From: Trachythela sp. YZ-2020
Lineage: Eukaryota; Cnidaria; Anthozoa; Malacalcyonacea; Clavulariidae
Reading direction: 5' to 3'
Assembly: GCA_016169945.1 (NCBI GenBank)
Contig: JADLSH010000388.1
Coordinates: 4,290,501 to 4,354,500 of the forward strand
DNA: 64,000 nt
The position numbers and the translations under genes were made by a program. Position 1 is the stretch's first letter. Each line of letters begins with the position of its first letter. Shown here piece by piece: positions 25,820 to 37,599 of this stretch. Under the pieces are notes generated by a model. It saw only the letters and a list, made by a program, of their open reading frames with translations, did no database searches and had not been told where the DNA came from.

Positions 25820-26190
25820 CCTTGATTCATCCGCTTTCCCTCGCTTCTTCTTTCTTTTCTCTATTTCCTTTCTTTACTTCCATCAATCGGCTTTTCATTA
25901 TTTCACCAGATCTTCCCATTCATTTCAGATTTTATCCAATTCTCCATTTCTTCTTTCCAGCAGTCTTTCGTCCCTCCTCTTTGTCCCCACTCCATCACCT
26001 CTTTATTTTATCTTCCCTGAACTATGCTGCCCAGCTTTATATCTTTCCTCAGCTTTCTTTCTTTATTTCTCATTTCTTTATTCCAACCATTCCTTTCTTC
26101 TTCAATCCTTTCTATCAGTTAACATTTCTTCAATTCTTCTTATCATCCTTTCTTTGTTTCATGTCAACATTATTTCATCACCTTCCCTTC
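25820..26190 (+). repeat. Long pyrimidine-rich tract
   Basis: About 370 bp dominated by C and T on the + strand (repeated TTTCTTT, TTCCTTTC, CTTCTT). The 151-codon frame through it is low-complexity Phe/Ser/Leu and is not a credible protein. It may form triplex DNA or act as a spacer between RERE and SEC62. Confidence 0.6.
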
Positions 26191-27135
26191 TTGTTTTCCT
26201 TGTAATTCAGTGCATGGCCTGTTTGTTTGTCTATTCCTTATTTCATCCGTAACATAATAGCCCCCACATATTAACAGTACTATATAATAAATAAATACCC
26301 TGGAAGTCTCTAGACCAAGTCACAGTAAAACCTGGTTACGCTTCTGGTCCGTTTTTTGTCCCTTTCATTCATCTCTTCTTCATTGTTATGTCTGTTATAC
26401 CATCCTTCGTTCTTTCTTATTTAATTCATGTTTTCCTTCTTTTCCATTTTAAATATACAGTAATTTTTTTTACAAACTCAATCCCCTTAATCTTTTCTCA
26501 ATTCGTTCCTTCACGCTATCTAGTATATTTTAAAATATCATGACTTTGGTCATAAATTATCATGGAGATTTGAAATTCAGTGTTGAAAATATTGTGACCC
26601 TCCTTAGCGATGGGTATGAAATATTCTGACCCTCCCTTGAACTTGAACACAAATGTCATGACCCTCCCCTGCACAGATAATAACTCCAATACTTTCACAC
26701 TAGTGGTGTGTGTTTTTATACTGGAGCAGAATACACAACTTAAATGTTATAAAAGCTAGGAAATGTTAATACGGACATGGAAAAGTACTTATGATACTAT
26801 TCCTTTGATTCTATATAAAACACAATGATCTTTATCGGATCAAGGGTGAGCACAAACTCCCTTTTCCATTGTCTATTTTTTATGACCCCCCCCCTGCTAA
26901 TTTATGACCAGTCCCTTTCCACGGACGAAAATCACAAAAGCCATCCAGTCATATCGTTGTCAAATTTAGGAGTTCAGTGGGAAAACCACATCGTAATATA
27001 TCGGATTATCATCGGAGCACGCTCGGAAGATGAAATAAACAACAAATGACTCATAACTATTAACTTCACGAAATTAAAACATTTTCCCTATATACATTTT
27101 AATAAGGCTCTTAAAACAAACGATAGAGTGCAAGA

Positions 27136-30100
27136 ATGACCGAAAGAAGATCGAAGCGTAGAAAACGAGAGGTATTCTTTTACGAAATTCAATAACTAAA
27201 CAAAAGGGAATGTTTTAAGGATGTAAACACACGCATATAGAATGCGTTTGTCACAGCGTCGAGGAAATATTAAACATTTTGTTTTAATAGAATGCAATGT
27301 GTATTTTTTGCTCAAATCGTAGGACGAAGATTCGGACGACGAGGAAAATGGAGCTAGCGATGAACAAACCGAAATCGCCAAATATCTTCGTTTCAATTGC
27401 GAAACAAAATCGTCGAATTATCAGAGCCATAAAGTGGAATATTTTAAAGGTACTTGAGTACGTAAAGACGATATAAATACTACAAAATAAATAACAACGT
27501 TTAGCGGTCCATCATTTTAAATAAGGTATTATACGATAGTGATCGTCATCTGTAAAAATTTCAACTTTCTAGCAATCTTCAAAGGTAAAATATAACGTCA
27601 GGCTAAGATATTTCACTGTCCGGAAACTGGGCAAGTAAGCTTTACAATACACTGTAAAGATGTAGCAAATATATTTTCATATTTGCTGGGAATATAGTGT
27701 AAGTATATTTAAAGATCAAAATAAATAGAAATTGTAATGTCTTCATTTATAATATAGGCGATCTGAGGCCAATTATATTGTATGTTCATACAAATTACCT
27801 CGTTTGAGCAAAATGCTTGTAATAATTGATATTTGTATAATACCTCTATATATTGTGATACGATAAAAATTATAGTGTCTACATTAATACGAACTAACAC
27901 ATAGTTTATATAAAGTCTTTTATTTGACCAAGTTTTCGTGGAAATTTAGAAATTATTATCCAAAAAATTGGTTAGATGAAGTCTTTTATTTGACCAAGTT
28001 TTCGTGGAAATTTAGAAATTATTATCCAAAAAATTGGTTAGATGCTACGAAGTAGGTAGCATTGCCTTAACCGTGTGTTGTTATTTCAAAGTCCGAAGAC
28101 TTTTCTCGTCCTTATCGAGGGAGATGCTAACCTTCTCTCGGCTCATACAACACAATTTTAGTATGGCTGCAGAGATGTATTTATGTATGTAACATATGAC
28201 GTACGTAGTGATTGTGGGAGGGGAATTAATTTATGCATAATTTGTTCATGTTTTACTGCACATGTGCAGAAGCGACAAGACTAAGTTTTTATATCGTTTA
28301 GGTTCAAAGGCTATTGACTGTCTTCTCGATTCAAAATGGGCCAGTGGCAAAGGAGGAACAGAGATCCTGTTCACAGACAGAGAGTCTGTTCAAGATTATG
28401 TTGAAATGTATGCTCAATTTAAACTAAACAAGACGCCTGCTCGTTCACCCTGGCCCTGGGTAGCAAAAAAGCACAGAAAGGGTGTGTGGGTGAAGGAGGT
28501 TTGATTCCCCTAATAAAAACTTTGGTCAGTATGTTAGTTTCCAAAATAAATAAAGCTGTTGTAAACTCTTACACCTTGCACTGCCTTTATACCATGTCTC
28601 TATAACAAATTACTTATCAACAAGGTGAAAGGTGGCATAAAAAATAAGAAGATCAGATTATGAAAAGTGCAACAAGATTCAAGATGTTTTAAAATTTTAG
28701 GGAGTTAAACATTGCAGAGTATTAAATGAAATGAAGATTAGGTTCTTAGAAAAAGCCCGAGATCTTCCCATTATATTAGATTATTGCAGAATTTTTGCGG
28801 AAAAGTGAAGAAGTCTTTACAATCTGCATTATAGCACATGGGAATTAATATTGTGCCCGTAACCTTAGTCTCTTAGAACTGGGGATGTTCAAACGTGTGA
28901 CGAGAGTTAGAAAAAAGAAGAAAGGTGATAAAGATGAAGGAAAGAAAGGGACCAAAGACAACAAAGATTCGCCAAAACCTGGCAAGAGCAAAAAGGTTTG
29001 TTGAGATATTATGGTTTTCTGAAATCATTATCTTTTATTAAAAAGAAGTCCTAAATATTTTTTTAAGAAAAATTCATTTCTAAAGTTTGCTTAAATTGTG
29101 GACGTTTATTACTGCAACACATTTCTGCAACACTAGTCCAAACTTAGTTTATAGCTAGCAGAGCTGCCCTCTTTCTGTTAAGCTGAGAAATTTTGATGAG
29201 TTTGAGAAGGCTGTAAATACGTATCGTCTTTTGCGATCTTTAGGACACAAACGAAGGCAAAAATGGAGAATCAGATGGCAAGAAGATCAAGGTAACAGAC
29301 TTTTCATTAAGTGCAATCATAAACGAGTAGCATTGTAGTTTTGAGCACGTGCGACGTGACTTCCCCGATGTCTTTTTATACGAGGCACTTTTTGCTGCAA
29401 CTTGCAACGCAATTTCGGACACACAGCGATGTTGGCTAAAAAGTATATTCGCAGAGAAATTGTGAGCATGAATCTCGTTTTACTTTGCCGATATTTTTCT
29501 TTCTAAACATGACCAGAAGGCAACAAAGAAATGAATGAGAATGATAATATCGGTGGAGTGAAACGCGGGCTATATTCACAGTTTTTCTGTGCGTACATTT
29601 CTACATAACATGGCTCTGTGCAGAAATTGCGTTGCAAGTTGCAGCAAAAAATGCCCCGTGTAACATGGCCTTAACTATTTACCTTTTTTATACTCGTCAT
29701 TTTTACATAACAAAAGTTGTTGTTACCAGGTAAAAGTGAAGTTGGAGCTTCATGAGAAACAGGAATTTTTGGATGGCGAAGAGGCAAGTATAATTGCACC
29801 TGCAAGTAATAATAATTCATTGAGCAAAAATATCCATAACTGGTTCGAAAGCATAAGGCAACAAACGTGTGAAATTATGCAAACGGTTATGGCAATGAAA
29901 GGGGTCCATTGTAGGCAATGGTGCACAATTGGCTTCCATCTATTCGTGTTAAAACTACACTAGAAAACCCCGATGCTTCGAGCATAGCCGTAGGAAACCT
30001 CGGTCGGGAGTATCTTAATCTTTTTCAGGTAGCTTCAACAGAAACAGGCGCCAGCTTATTTTAAACGGTTGTTTGCATATTCAGGTGTACATGTGGATAT

Positions 30101-32049
30101 TTGATCCAGTTCACCCCAGGACGATAGTCTATGGAGTTTTAGTTGGTAAGTTGGATTTACACGAGATTTGAACTCTCAACCTTCAGAAATCTGTTTAAGT
30201 AAATCCATATTTGTACTTTTTAGTGATCGGCGCGATTGTCATCTGTCTATTCCCTCTGTGGCCACCACAGATGAGAGAATACACGTGGTACTTGAGTGTG
30301 GCGGCTGCTATACTGCTTGGAACTTTGATTGCTGTAGCTTTGTGTAAGTTGATTTCAGATGATTTAGGGATATAGTATAGGCATTAGATGAGTATTGACT
30401 ATTTTGTCGATGAAAGATGAATAAACAATGGATCATAATAGATGAATAGCCTGTAAGTAAAATATGTAGATGATAGTTGAGTCCACTATTGATGGTATTT
30501 AAATAGACAGGATAAATGAATATAAAATAGATGATACTATAGGTAATAAATGAAGAGATTACAGATGATAGTATCATAGATGAATAAACTGATATGATAG
30601 ATGATAGAATAATAGATAATCGATAAATGGAGTATGGATGATAGATAAATAGACTATATATATTAAAGATATACAGACTATAAAGAGTAAGTGAATAGAC
30701 TATAGATTATAAATGATAGACAATATATGAATCGATAACATATAAAAATAGAATATAGATCGTGGATGATAGATGAATGGCCTCTTAACAAATACATCAA
30801 GAAGACAAAAACGAGTGCCATATTTCCTAAAGGTAGCTCACCAATTATTCAATTTCAAACTAATCGTCCCTAATATCTCGTCCTTAGTGCGTTATGTGTT
30901 GTTCGGTTTTGTGTGGGTGATAACTGCTGGGAACCATCACTTCTGGCTCTTACCAAACCTGACAGAGGACTGTGGCTTCTTTGAGTCATTTGCACCGCTG
31001 TATACACACATTTATATGGGGACCAAAGAGGATGAGGATGGTAAAACGGAGAAATCAGACGATAAAGACGGTAATAACGGGACTTCGGAGGATAAACAGG
31101 AACACGGAAATGAGGATGAGAAAAGCAAGGACACTAAAGTTGAAGAAGATAAAGATAAAGAGAGTGAAGGGTAAGTAGTGTTACTTCAAAAGTTAAGAGT
31201 ATTGCGGAAATATTTTGTCGATCCTTTTATCTACTTAAAGGATATTGAGAAGAGATTTAAGTTTATCTGTAGTTAATAAGAGCTCTTCAGACACTTAACC
31301 AAGTTTTTTTTTCAACTTTTCTGAATTAGTATATTAAATATTTCTGTTTGATCAGTAAATAGAGTATTAACGTTATAGTCGAACAATAAGCCAGTCACTG
31401 GTTTGACTGCGGAATAAAATTGCAGTTGATTCATAACATGTAGAATATGGGTATATCAAAGTATATAACTGTTCAACCATCCATAAAAGTTTTACATGGA
31501 GCCACAAAAGAAAGGGACGGTTGTATAAAGAAAGTAGTTAAAGTTCACCAAAAGTTAAGCAATAAAAATCGCGTATTTTAGAGTTAACTACTATTTAACT
31601 ACAAAACGGGTGGTTTAAGAGAGATTTTTTTCTCGGTATCTCGTTCGATAGGACTAATAGTAGGTGTTTGTAGATGGAATACTCGAACGAAAATATATAC
31701 ATTATATACATTTTTAGACCTAGCCAGGAGAGCGCTGCACCGGAATCCCAGGGCCGCATGTTCAATTCCTGCCAGAGGGCCTAAGTTGCATTTTTCGCAA
31801 AAAATGTATATAAATTTTCGGTTTAAGAGAGAGTTATATAACCGCCCCTTGACATTTACTAAACTATTTCTACATTCTTGTTGTAGCCCTTCGGAAGGAA
31901 AGGAAGACAAAAATTTATCGACGAGGCCCAAAGAACCCCACGAATCCGAATCCTGGATCAAAGTCACAGACGAAGATGTCGCGCAAGCTAAAGAGGCGAC
32001 TGGGAACGAGTCGGACATTGAAACAATGACGTCACCAGTCGCATGTTAA
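27136..32049 (+). CDS. SEC62: Translocation protein SEC62
   Basis: ER membrane subunit that works with SEC61/SEC63 in post-translational protein import and, in animals, in ER-phagy. Ten coding exons: 27136-27171, 27323-27449, 28302-28407, 28869-28995, 29244-29291, 29730-29783, 30085-30145, 30224-30343, 30888-31170, 31887-32049. Phases agree throughout and give 374 residues (human about 399). Features in order: basic start MTERRSKRRKRE; conserved IAKYLRFNC and KAIDCLLDSKWA; lysine-rich segment (about 100-148); FLDGEE-VYMWIFDPVHP at 162-176; membrane segments at about 178-199 (ending CLFPLWP) and 208-238; HHFWLLPNLTEDCGF; YTHIYMG; acidic Asp/Glu/Lys tail. Exon 4 needs the acceptor ACCTTAG at 28868, restoring DYVEI-LLELGMFKRV. 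The intron after 29783 starts GCAAGT. AATAAA at 32144-32149. The C-terminus lacks an obvious LC3-binding FEMI match. Confidence 0.95.
27914..28044. repeat. 66-bp tandem duplication in SEC62 intron 2
   Basis: Two head-to-tail copies (27914-27979 and 27980-28044), each beginning AGTCTTTTATTTGACCAAG and ending AATTGGTTAGATG, with virtually no differences. Such identity points to a recent duplication. Confidence 0.9.
29378..29668. mobile_element. MITE-like element in SEC62 intron 5
   Basis: Inverted arms: TTTTTGCTGCAACTTGCAAC-GCAATTTC at 29389-29416 and its complement GAAATTGC-GTTGCAAGTTGCAGCAAAAA at 29622-29651. The flanks (TATACGAGGCA / TGCCCCGTGTAACATG) also partly pair. The interior is non-coding. 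Confidence 0.7.
30355..30780. repeat. Degenerate ATAGATGAATAGA-type tandem repeat in SEC62 intron 8
   Basis: Roughly 400 bp built from shuffled GATAGATGAATA, GACTATAGAT and ATGATAGA words, A/G/T-rich and poor in C on this strand. A decayed minisatellite; the reverse-strand frame across it is not a gene. Confidence 0.75.
31716..31792 (+). repeat. tRNA-derived SINE head fragment
   Basis: GGAGAGCGCTGCACCGGAAT is followed about 20 bases later by the B-box-like GTTCAATTCC and GGGCC. This arrangement (AGAGCGCTGCACC plus a GGTTCGAATCC-like box) is that of tRNA-derived SINEs common in cnidarians. It does not fold convincingly as a functional tRNA. It sits in the last SEC62 intron. Confidence 0.5.
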
Positions 32050-32224
32050 TAGACAGACGAAATATATTGTTGTATAAGGGTCAAGAAATCAAAAGTGTAT
32101 ATTTTATATTTGTTCGTATATGCCTGGGCCAGGATATCTGTTCAATAAATATACTTTATTGGGCGTGTTGTGTTTAATCGCTTGAATTAGCTAGGGAAGT
32201 TCGGAAGAACGAGCTTGAATTCGG

Positions 32225-32690
32225 GAAGCACGGGTGGCAGATGCGGTTAGCGCGCTGTCTCTTACCTCTGAGTTAAGCTGGCTATACAGCAGGTCGAGGG
32301 CATGGATTTACTCAGGTTGGGTAACGTCAGTGCGCTTGATAAACTCATGTAAGTTGAGATTGGTTGGTTCTCTCCTGTGCTTCGAGGGTTTTTCTCCGGG
32401 TACGTACTCCGGTTTTCCTCCCTCGCTAAAAACTAACCCTTAAGGCTCTTTTCCACTTTCATCCAATCACAATGCTCGACAGTTTATTTTAATTACATGC
32501 AAGAACTCGCAGCGAGTTTGCGAGTTGGTTTTGCGATGAGTGGAAAAGAGACTTTAGGCACTAACCAACCACTAACTAAACTAACCCTCGGAACCTTTGC
32601 CAATTGGGTTGCAAAACCTGTTAAGGCTTTCCGTCCACCTCAGAGTGGTAAACTATTAAATTAAACTAAACTAACTAACTAAACTAATAA
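32225..32690 (+). mobile_element. tRNA-derived SINE
   Basis: It begins with a pol III-like head (GGGTGGCAGATGCGGTTAGC, then a B-box-like CAGGTCGAGGGC), continues with the body TGTGCTTCGAGGGTTTTTCT / CTCCGGTTTTCCTCCCTC characteristic of invertebrate SINEs, and ends in an AAACTAAACTAACTAA tail. The internal part at 32440-32570 may be a separate insertion. Target duplication not identified. Confidence 0.6.
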
Positions 32691-32756
32691 TTATTACATC
32701 AAAAACTATTTGTATTTTAAAGATATTTTGCAATTGCCAATGATAAAGTCAAAGTA

Positions 32757-32965
32757 TCAGGCAAAGGAGAGAAAACAACAAAATCGTGCGAAAACAAAAA
32801 ACAAAATCGTGTGAAAATAAAAAGGCGCAAAAACAAAAAAACAAAATCGTGTGAAAATAGAAAGGCGCGAAAACAAAAAACAAAATCTTGTGAAAATAAA
32901 AAGGCGCGAAAACAAAAAACAAACCGCGCGGAAACAAAAGGGCGCGAAAACAAAAAATAGGTACG
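32757..32965. repeat. GGCGCGAAAACAAAAAACAAAAT minisatellite
   Basis: About six head-to-tail units near 36 bp, each with AAAACAAAAT, CGTGTGAAAATA, AAAGGCGCG. Strong strand asymmetry (A/G on the + strand). Frames on the minus strand are Phe-rich low complexity and not genes. A related array lies at 37600-37815. Confidence 0.85.
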
Positions 32966-33042
32966 CATTGCATGCCGGTGGCTTTAGGAAAGCGTGCCGT
33001 ACAGGTGATACTTGTTTAAAAGGATTCTTTTCCAGTACTATA

Positions 33043-36000
33043 CCACAGAATACGGAGTGAACCAGAAAGGACACTCTTTTGATGTCAGGCGGTCGCGCCG
33101 ACAGTTGCCTGATACACCCGCGAGCGAGCGTCCGCCATGTTCTTGGGTAGTAAAGTCAGATAATTTTACTATAAACAATATGGCGAAAACCGCACTATGA
33201 TTAATAAAACTGCTCCTTTTGGAATGTAAGTGGGCTATTTTCGTCGGTTTTATGAATATTTTGAAGAAAAGGTAAGCGACTTTCTCTTTGTCAAGCCTGG
33301 TAACGTAAAAATATATTTTTCTGGTACAATTTAGCTGCGATTTGTTCGGGAGTATGAGAGCTCATACAAATGTTTTACTACAAACTGTCTTACAATCCCA
33401 TCATAGACTCTTTTGTTCGACTCAACGTGTCTTTAATCAACGATATTTTTGTAATTCAAACTCCAATAATTGGGAAAGCAAGAATAAATAGCGTTTCAAA
33501 ACAACTGCTCCATGAAATTGATATGTCTAGCTATTTAAATGTGTTACTATCGAGTAGTCATGCATACATTCATCAAGTTCATTTTAATAATTTGTTTTAA
33601 ACTCTATGTAGGAACTAGTGAGATGGTTGCAGATGTTGAACGCTCTTCAGAGTTTAATCAGTGAGACCACATAGAACTCAATTTGGAATGACTATTGACA
33701 TTATGCTTACAGAATGTGCTTTATAAATTGTGGTACATCAACTTTACAGTCATATGGATTATGGAGTATTACTGACAGTGAACAAGACATTTAAAATCAG
33801 AAAGTTGAGAAAGGACTGTTGAAGGCGAGGTTGAAGTTTTACTGACGGAGGTTGCTTTGAAGTTCTTTGACCAAAGACTTTGATCACAGAAACTTTGATG
33901 GACATAGGCATAGCAGAAACGCATTGTATGGAAGCTTTTTATTTTTGTGAGTTCTTTCATAAAAAAACCTGTGAAAAACAACCTATCTATTCGCTTGTAT
34001 TTATAGTATTTTAACATGTGCTTGGCAACTGTGCAAAAAAGTCTTATGGCCGATTATTTTGCCGATTATCAAATAATAATCGTCCGATTATTTAAAAATG
34101 GCCGATTAATCGGCAAAATTTTATAGAGAATCTATAAATTTAGTCTACTCTCTAATAAGACCCATAAACAAGCCACAAGCCCATGCTTTAATTTCCCTCT
34201 AATAAGATAATTTTATAAAAATAAGTTCTCCATCCCCTTTTTTACACCTGCCTTATTACAAGTTTTCTTAGTTTATATTAATTTAGAATCCCTCTCCTAA
34301 ACATGCCCAAAAAGAAATCTAGATATCCTGCAATGATGTAAATAGAACTAAAAGTTTGTTGATAATTACAAATTCACTTAATTTATGAAACTAAAACCAT
34401 CCTATTTTAAAAAAGATTTCTTACCTTTCAGCATCCAAGGGAAATCAAAAAAAGCTTAGCGATTTGTCCCGTAATTTATTGTTGGAGCAGTTGACTGCAG
34501 AACACCAATGAGAGCCTGTTATTTTACCTTTCTTCATCATAAGAATAACAACCTTAATACATTATAATAATTTCTTTTATGAAAACACACTTATTGATCA
34601 GTTACAAGAGAGTACTACCGTCAATTGCTTTGAATGAAAATGAAAACAATTTTATTTATATATTTTACATATGTACTTTACTCTTATTTACACATTTAGA
34701 ACTTACAATTGCTATTTTAGGCACAACTAGATAACTTCTATGTTTAGAATACACAGGAATAGCAATAAATAACTTCCAATGTTGTAATGCACTATTTTAA
34801 AACCAGATGACTCAAAATTGTTTTGTAAAAAGGTTCAATAACTTTTTTGTGTGCCTACGACTCCAAAAATAATTTTAAAATGTGCTGGCAAAATGTCGAT
34901 TTTTGTGTTGGGGGTCTAGCAAATGCTTGAAATTGTGATCCTTCTGGGGAGAGGTTGGGCCAGACCCAGAAAAATTTTGCAATCTGAAGCTATCAGAGCC
35001 AATTGGAATCAAATTTACTAGTTGTGGTTTGAAACTTTTCTTTCTAAAGCAAGTCATTTTGAAAAGAGTATTATTGTGAGACTCGAATCAGCCCTTTATG
35101 GCATTATACATTCAGAGCCTGAAATAATTTCAAAATTTGTCCGGACAAAATATCCGACCAAAATGATATTTGATTGGACATTTCGGAATTTGATCAGATA
35201 TTTTGTTCGATTTGGAGTTCGACTTTTTAACCATGCAAATTCATTGCTTTGTTTTGTATGTGAAACTGTCCGACCAGTTGAGCATTTGGTCAGACAGACT
35301 GCAATAAAAATGAACTGCAATAAAAATGAACAACAATCAATAATAAAGACTAAAAATATTTGTGAATAACTGGGAGTTTTGACTTTTCTTTGAACTTTCC
35401 ATATTGCTGTTCTCAAGAGATTTTAGCTTTATACAGTAACTTAAGTTTTGAGAAACAAAATGTGCCTTCAGGAATTTGAAATGTGCCTGCGACCGTCGGT
35501 GCCAGTGGTCTAGACTTTATCGACCCCTGGACGGAGTAATGAAAAAATGGAGGGGTGGTTCATTGCCACTAAATGTTTTAAGATGACCTAACGAAGGTAG
35601 TATATTAAAACACAAACCTAATGAACTCAAACAATATGTCCAACTCACATTTGGCACATGAAAAGTTGAATGTTTGAACTAGACCAGAGTCTATCGGGAG
35701 TAGTCTTAAGCAAATCAAATTAAATACTGCCAACCAAATGAATGTAACAACCATATTTGCATATGATAAAGTTTCTTTGCAATTGTACCAGTAAACCTTC
35801 AACAGTCCTTTCTCAACTTTCTGATTTTAAATGTCTTGTTCACTGTCAGTAATACTCCATAATCCATATGACTGTAAAGTTGATGTACCACAATTTATAA
35901 AGCACATTCTGTAAGCATAATGTCAATAGTCATTCCAAATTGAGTTCTATGTGGTCTCACTGATTAAACTCTGAAGAGCGTTCAACATCTGCAACCATCT

Positions 36001-36578
36001 CACTAGTTCCTACATAGAGTTTAAAACAAATTATTAAAATGAACTTGATGAATGTATGCATGACTACTCGATAGTAACACATTTAAATAGCTAGACATAT
36101 CAATTTCATGGAGCAGTTGTTTTGAAACGCTATTTATTCTTGCTTTCCCAATTATTGGAGTTTGAATTACAAAAATATCGTTGATTAAAGACACGTTGAG
36201 TCGAACAAAAGAGTCTATGATGGGATTGTAAGACAGTTTGTAGTAAAACATTTGTATGAGCTCTCATACTCCCGAACAAATCGCAGCTAAATTGTACCAG
36301 AAAAATATATTTTTACGTTACCAGGCTTGACAAAGAGAAAGTCGCTTACCTTTTCTTCAAAATATTCATAAAACCGACGAAAATAGCCCACTTACATTCC
36401 AAAAGGAGCAGTTTTATTAATCATAGTGCGGTTTTCGCCATATTGTTTATAGTAAAATTATCTGACTTTACTACCCAAGAACATGGCGGACGCTCGCTCG
36501 CGGGTGTATCAGGCAACTGTCGGCGCGACCGCCTGACATCAAAAGAGTGTCCTTTCTGGTTCACTCCGTATTCTGTGG
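33043..36578. mobile_element. 3.5-kb element with 783-bp inverted arms
   Basis: The left arm 33043-33825 and right arm 35796-36578 are inverted copies of identical length. They begin CCACAGAATACGGAGTGAAC and end inward at CAGAAAGTTGAGAAAGG-ACTGTTGAAGG. Each arm carries the same 76-codon frame (33370-33600 + and 36021-36251 -) with no family I recognise, and a CpG-rich block (CGCGAGCGAGCGTCCGCC followed by ATGTTC). The roughly 1.97-kb centre is AT-rich with CCGATTA/TAATCGG clusters (34040-34110) and no transposase. No target duplication was found at the boundaries as drawn. It could be a non-autonomous Mutator-like element, a foldback element or a recent inverted segmental duplication. Confidence 0.8.
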
Positions 36579-36778
36579 CCTAGACCTAGACAAAACTTAT
36601 CGAAACACAGCAAAAGCGCAGGCCTCCACGTTTCAAGGTTGAACAAGAAGGTAACAACAACAAAAAGGCGGGGACACCACAACAGTTTAAAACCAATTAC
36701 TGCGAGCCCTTGAATATAGAAAACACATAACTAATATATAAATTATAACTGATAATTATCAGTATGACATTATACTGT

Positions 36779-37145
36779 AGAGGCATTGCTATAATTAACA
36801 CAAATTTATATGGGGAGAGGCATCGCCATGTAATACACAAATTTATATGCAGATGATGATGATATTAGAGAGGCATCGCTCTGATTATAAATACAAACTT
36901 CTGTGCGAAGTATTTTATGCCTATTTTTTGGGCCGCATGCAGATTATACGATATTATTTTTATGTTATTAGAGATACATGGCTATAATTAACACAACTTT
37001 ATTTTTAGATACGATGTCGTCAGAAAGACATCGCTATAATTAACAAAAAGTTATGTGCCAAGTATTTTTGGCTTATTTTGTTCACAAATGGCAAATTGGC
37101 AATGGGTCTGATTGTCAATAATCCCAGCACAATGGCAATGGGTCT
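36779..37145. repeat. Degenerate tandem repeat (AGGCATCGCTATAATTAACAC)
   Basis: Four to five diverged copies of AGAGGCATCGC(T/C)ATAATTAACACA and AATTTATAT, then two copies of a TGGCAATGGGTCT(A/G)ATT unit. Non-coding. Confidence 0.55.
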
Positions 37146-37599
37146 AATTTTTATACCCGCACAACGGCAAGGTTCGACTTGAGCGTGGCCTTTCACGCGT
37201 ATTAGCGCCTGGTTTTTAACCAGTGCGAGCAACAAAGGCTCCTTCTCCAAAAGTATGAATGCAAGCACAATTATCAAGCTATTCGACAAGCGTACAAAAC
37301 ACACAAAAAGTCACAACAAAAAATAAAATTAGTTGAAGACAACCACGCTTTACTTACCTTTAGCTTTAATATATTATTAAAATGTCTCTTTATATATAAA
37401 TATACAGTAAATATGTCCCTTTGCACAAGCTGCTGTCGAAGTAGTCGAACACGAAGTCGAAACGTACTATATAATGTGAAATCACATGATCCAGTCGTCA
37501 CTTATCGTAATTCCTCGGCAATGTTCCGTCGCTATCGTTGTTTCACGATTGTGGACAAACAAACCGCATCGATTTGCAGTATGAAAGTTGCATGCCATT

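Larger units (their letters stand above)
19489..27135. other. RERE-SEC62 head-to-head intergenic region
   Basis: 7.6 kb with no coding region I can support. It must hold the promoters and any non-coding 5' exons of both genes. CCAAT-type sites occur near 21065 (GATTGGC) and 21117 (GCCAATCA) in a GC-richer pocket at 21000-21180. Also present: repeats of CAAAGTTTCTTTGATC around 21656-21700, a G9 run at 22499-22507, a foldback at 22649-22812, a hairpin at 25369-25448 and a pyrimidine-rich tract at 25820-26190. The rest is AT-rich and featureless to me. Confidence 0.6.

Noticed and set aside
25750..26205. 151-codon + strand open frame
   Set aside because: It runs through the pyrimidine-rich tract. 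The protein is Phe/Ser/Leu low complexity with no domain, and the openness follows from lack of A/G-containing stops.
28408..28504. Continuation of the SEC62 exon 3 frame (MYAQFKLNKTP...)
   Set aside because: Reads into intron. The donor AAT|GTATGC and acceptor at 28868 restore the conserved LLELGMFKRV segment.
31716..31792. Functional tRNA gene
   Set aside because: The B-box-like region is present, but acceptor and anticodon stems do not pair properly; better explained as a SINE head.
32717..33074. Phe/Cys-rich minus-strand frames
   Set aside because: Shadow of the AAAACAAAA minisatellite, repetitive in all three frames.
33370..33600. 76-codon frame as an independent gene
   Set aside because: Identical copy at 36021-36251 on the other strand because both lie in the inverted arms; no recognisable family, no supporting signals. 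Recorded only as part of the element.
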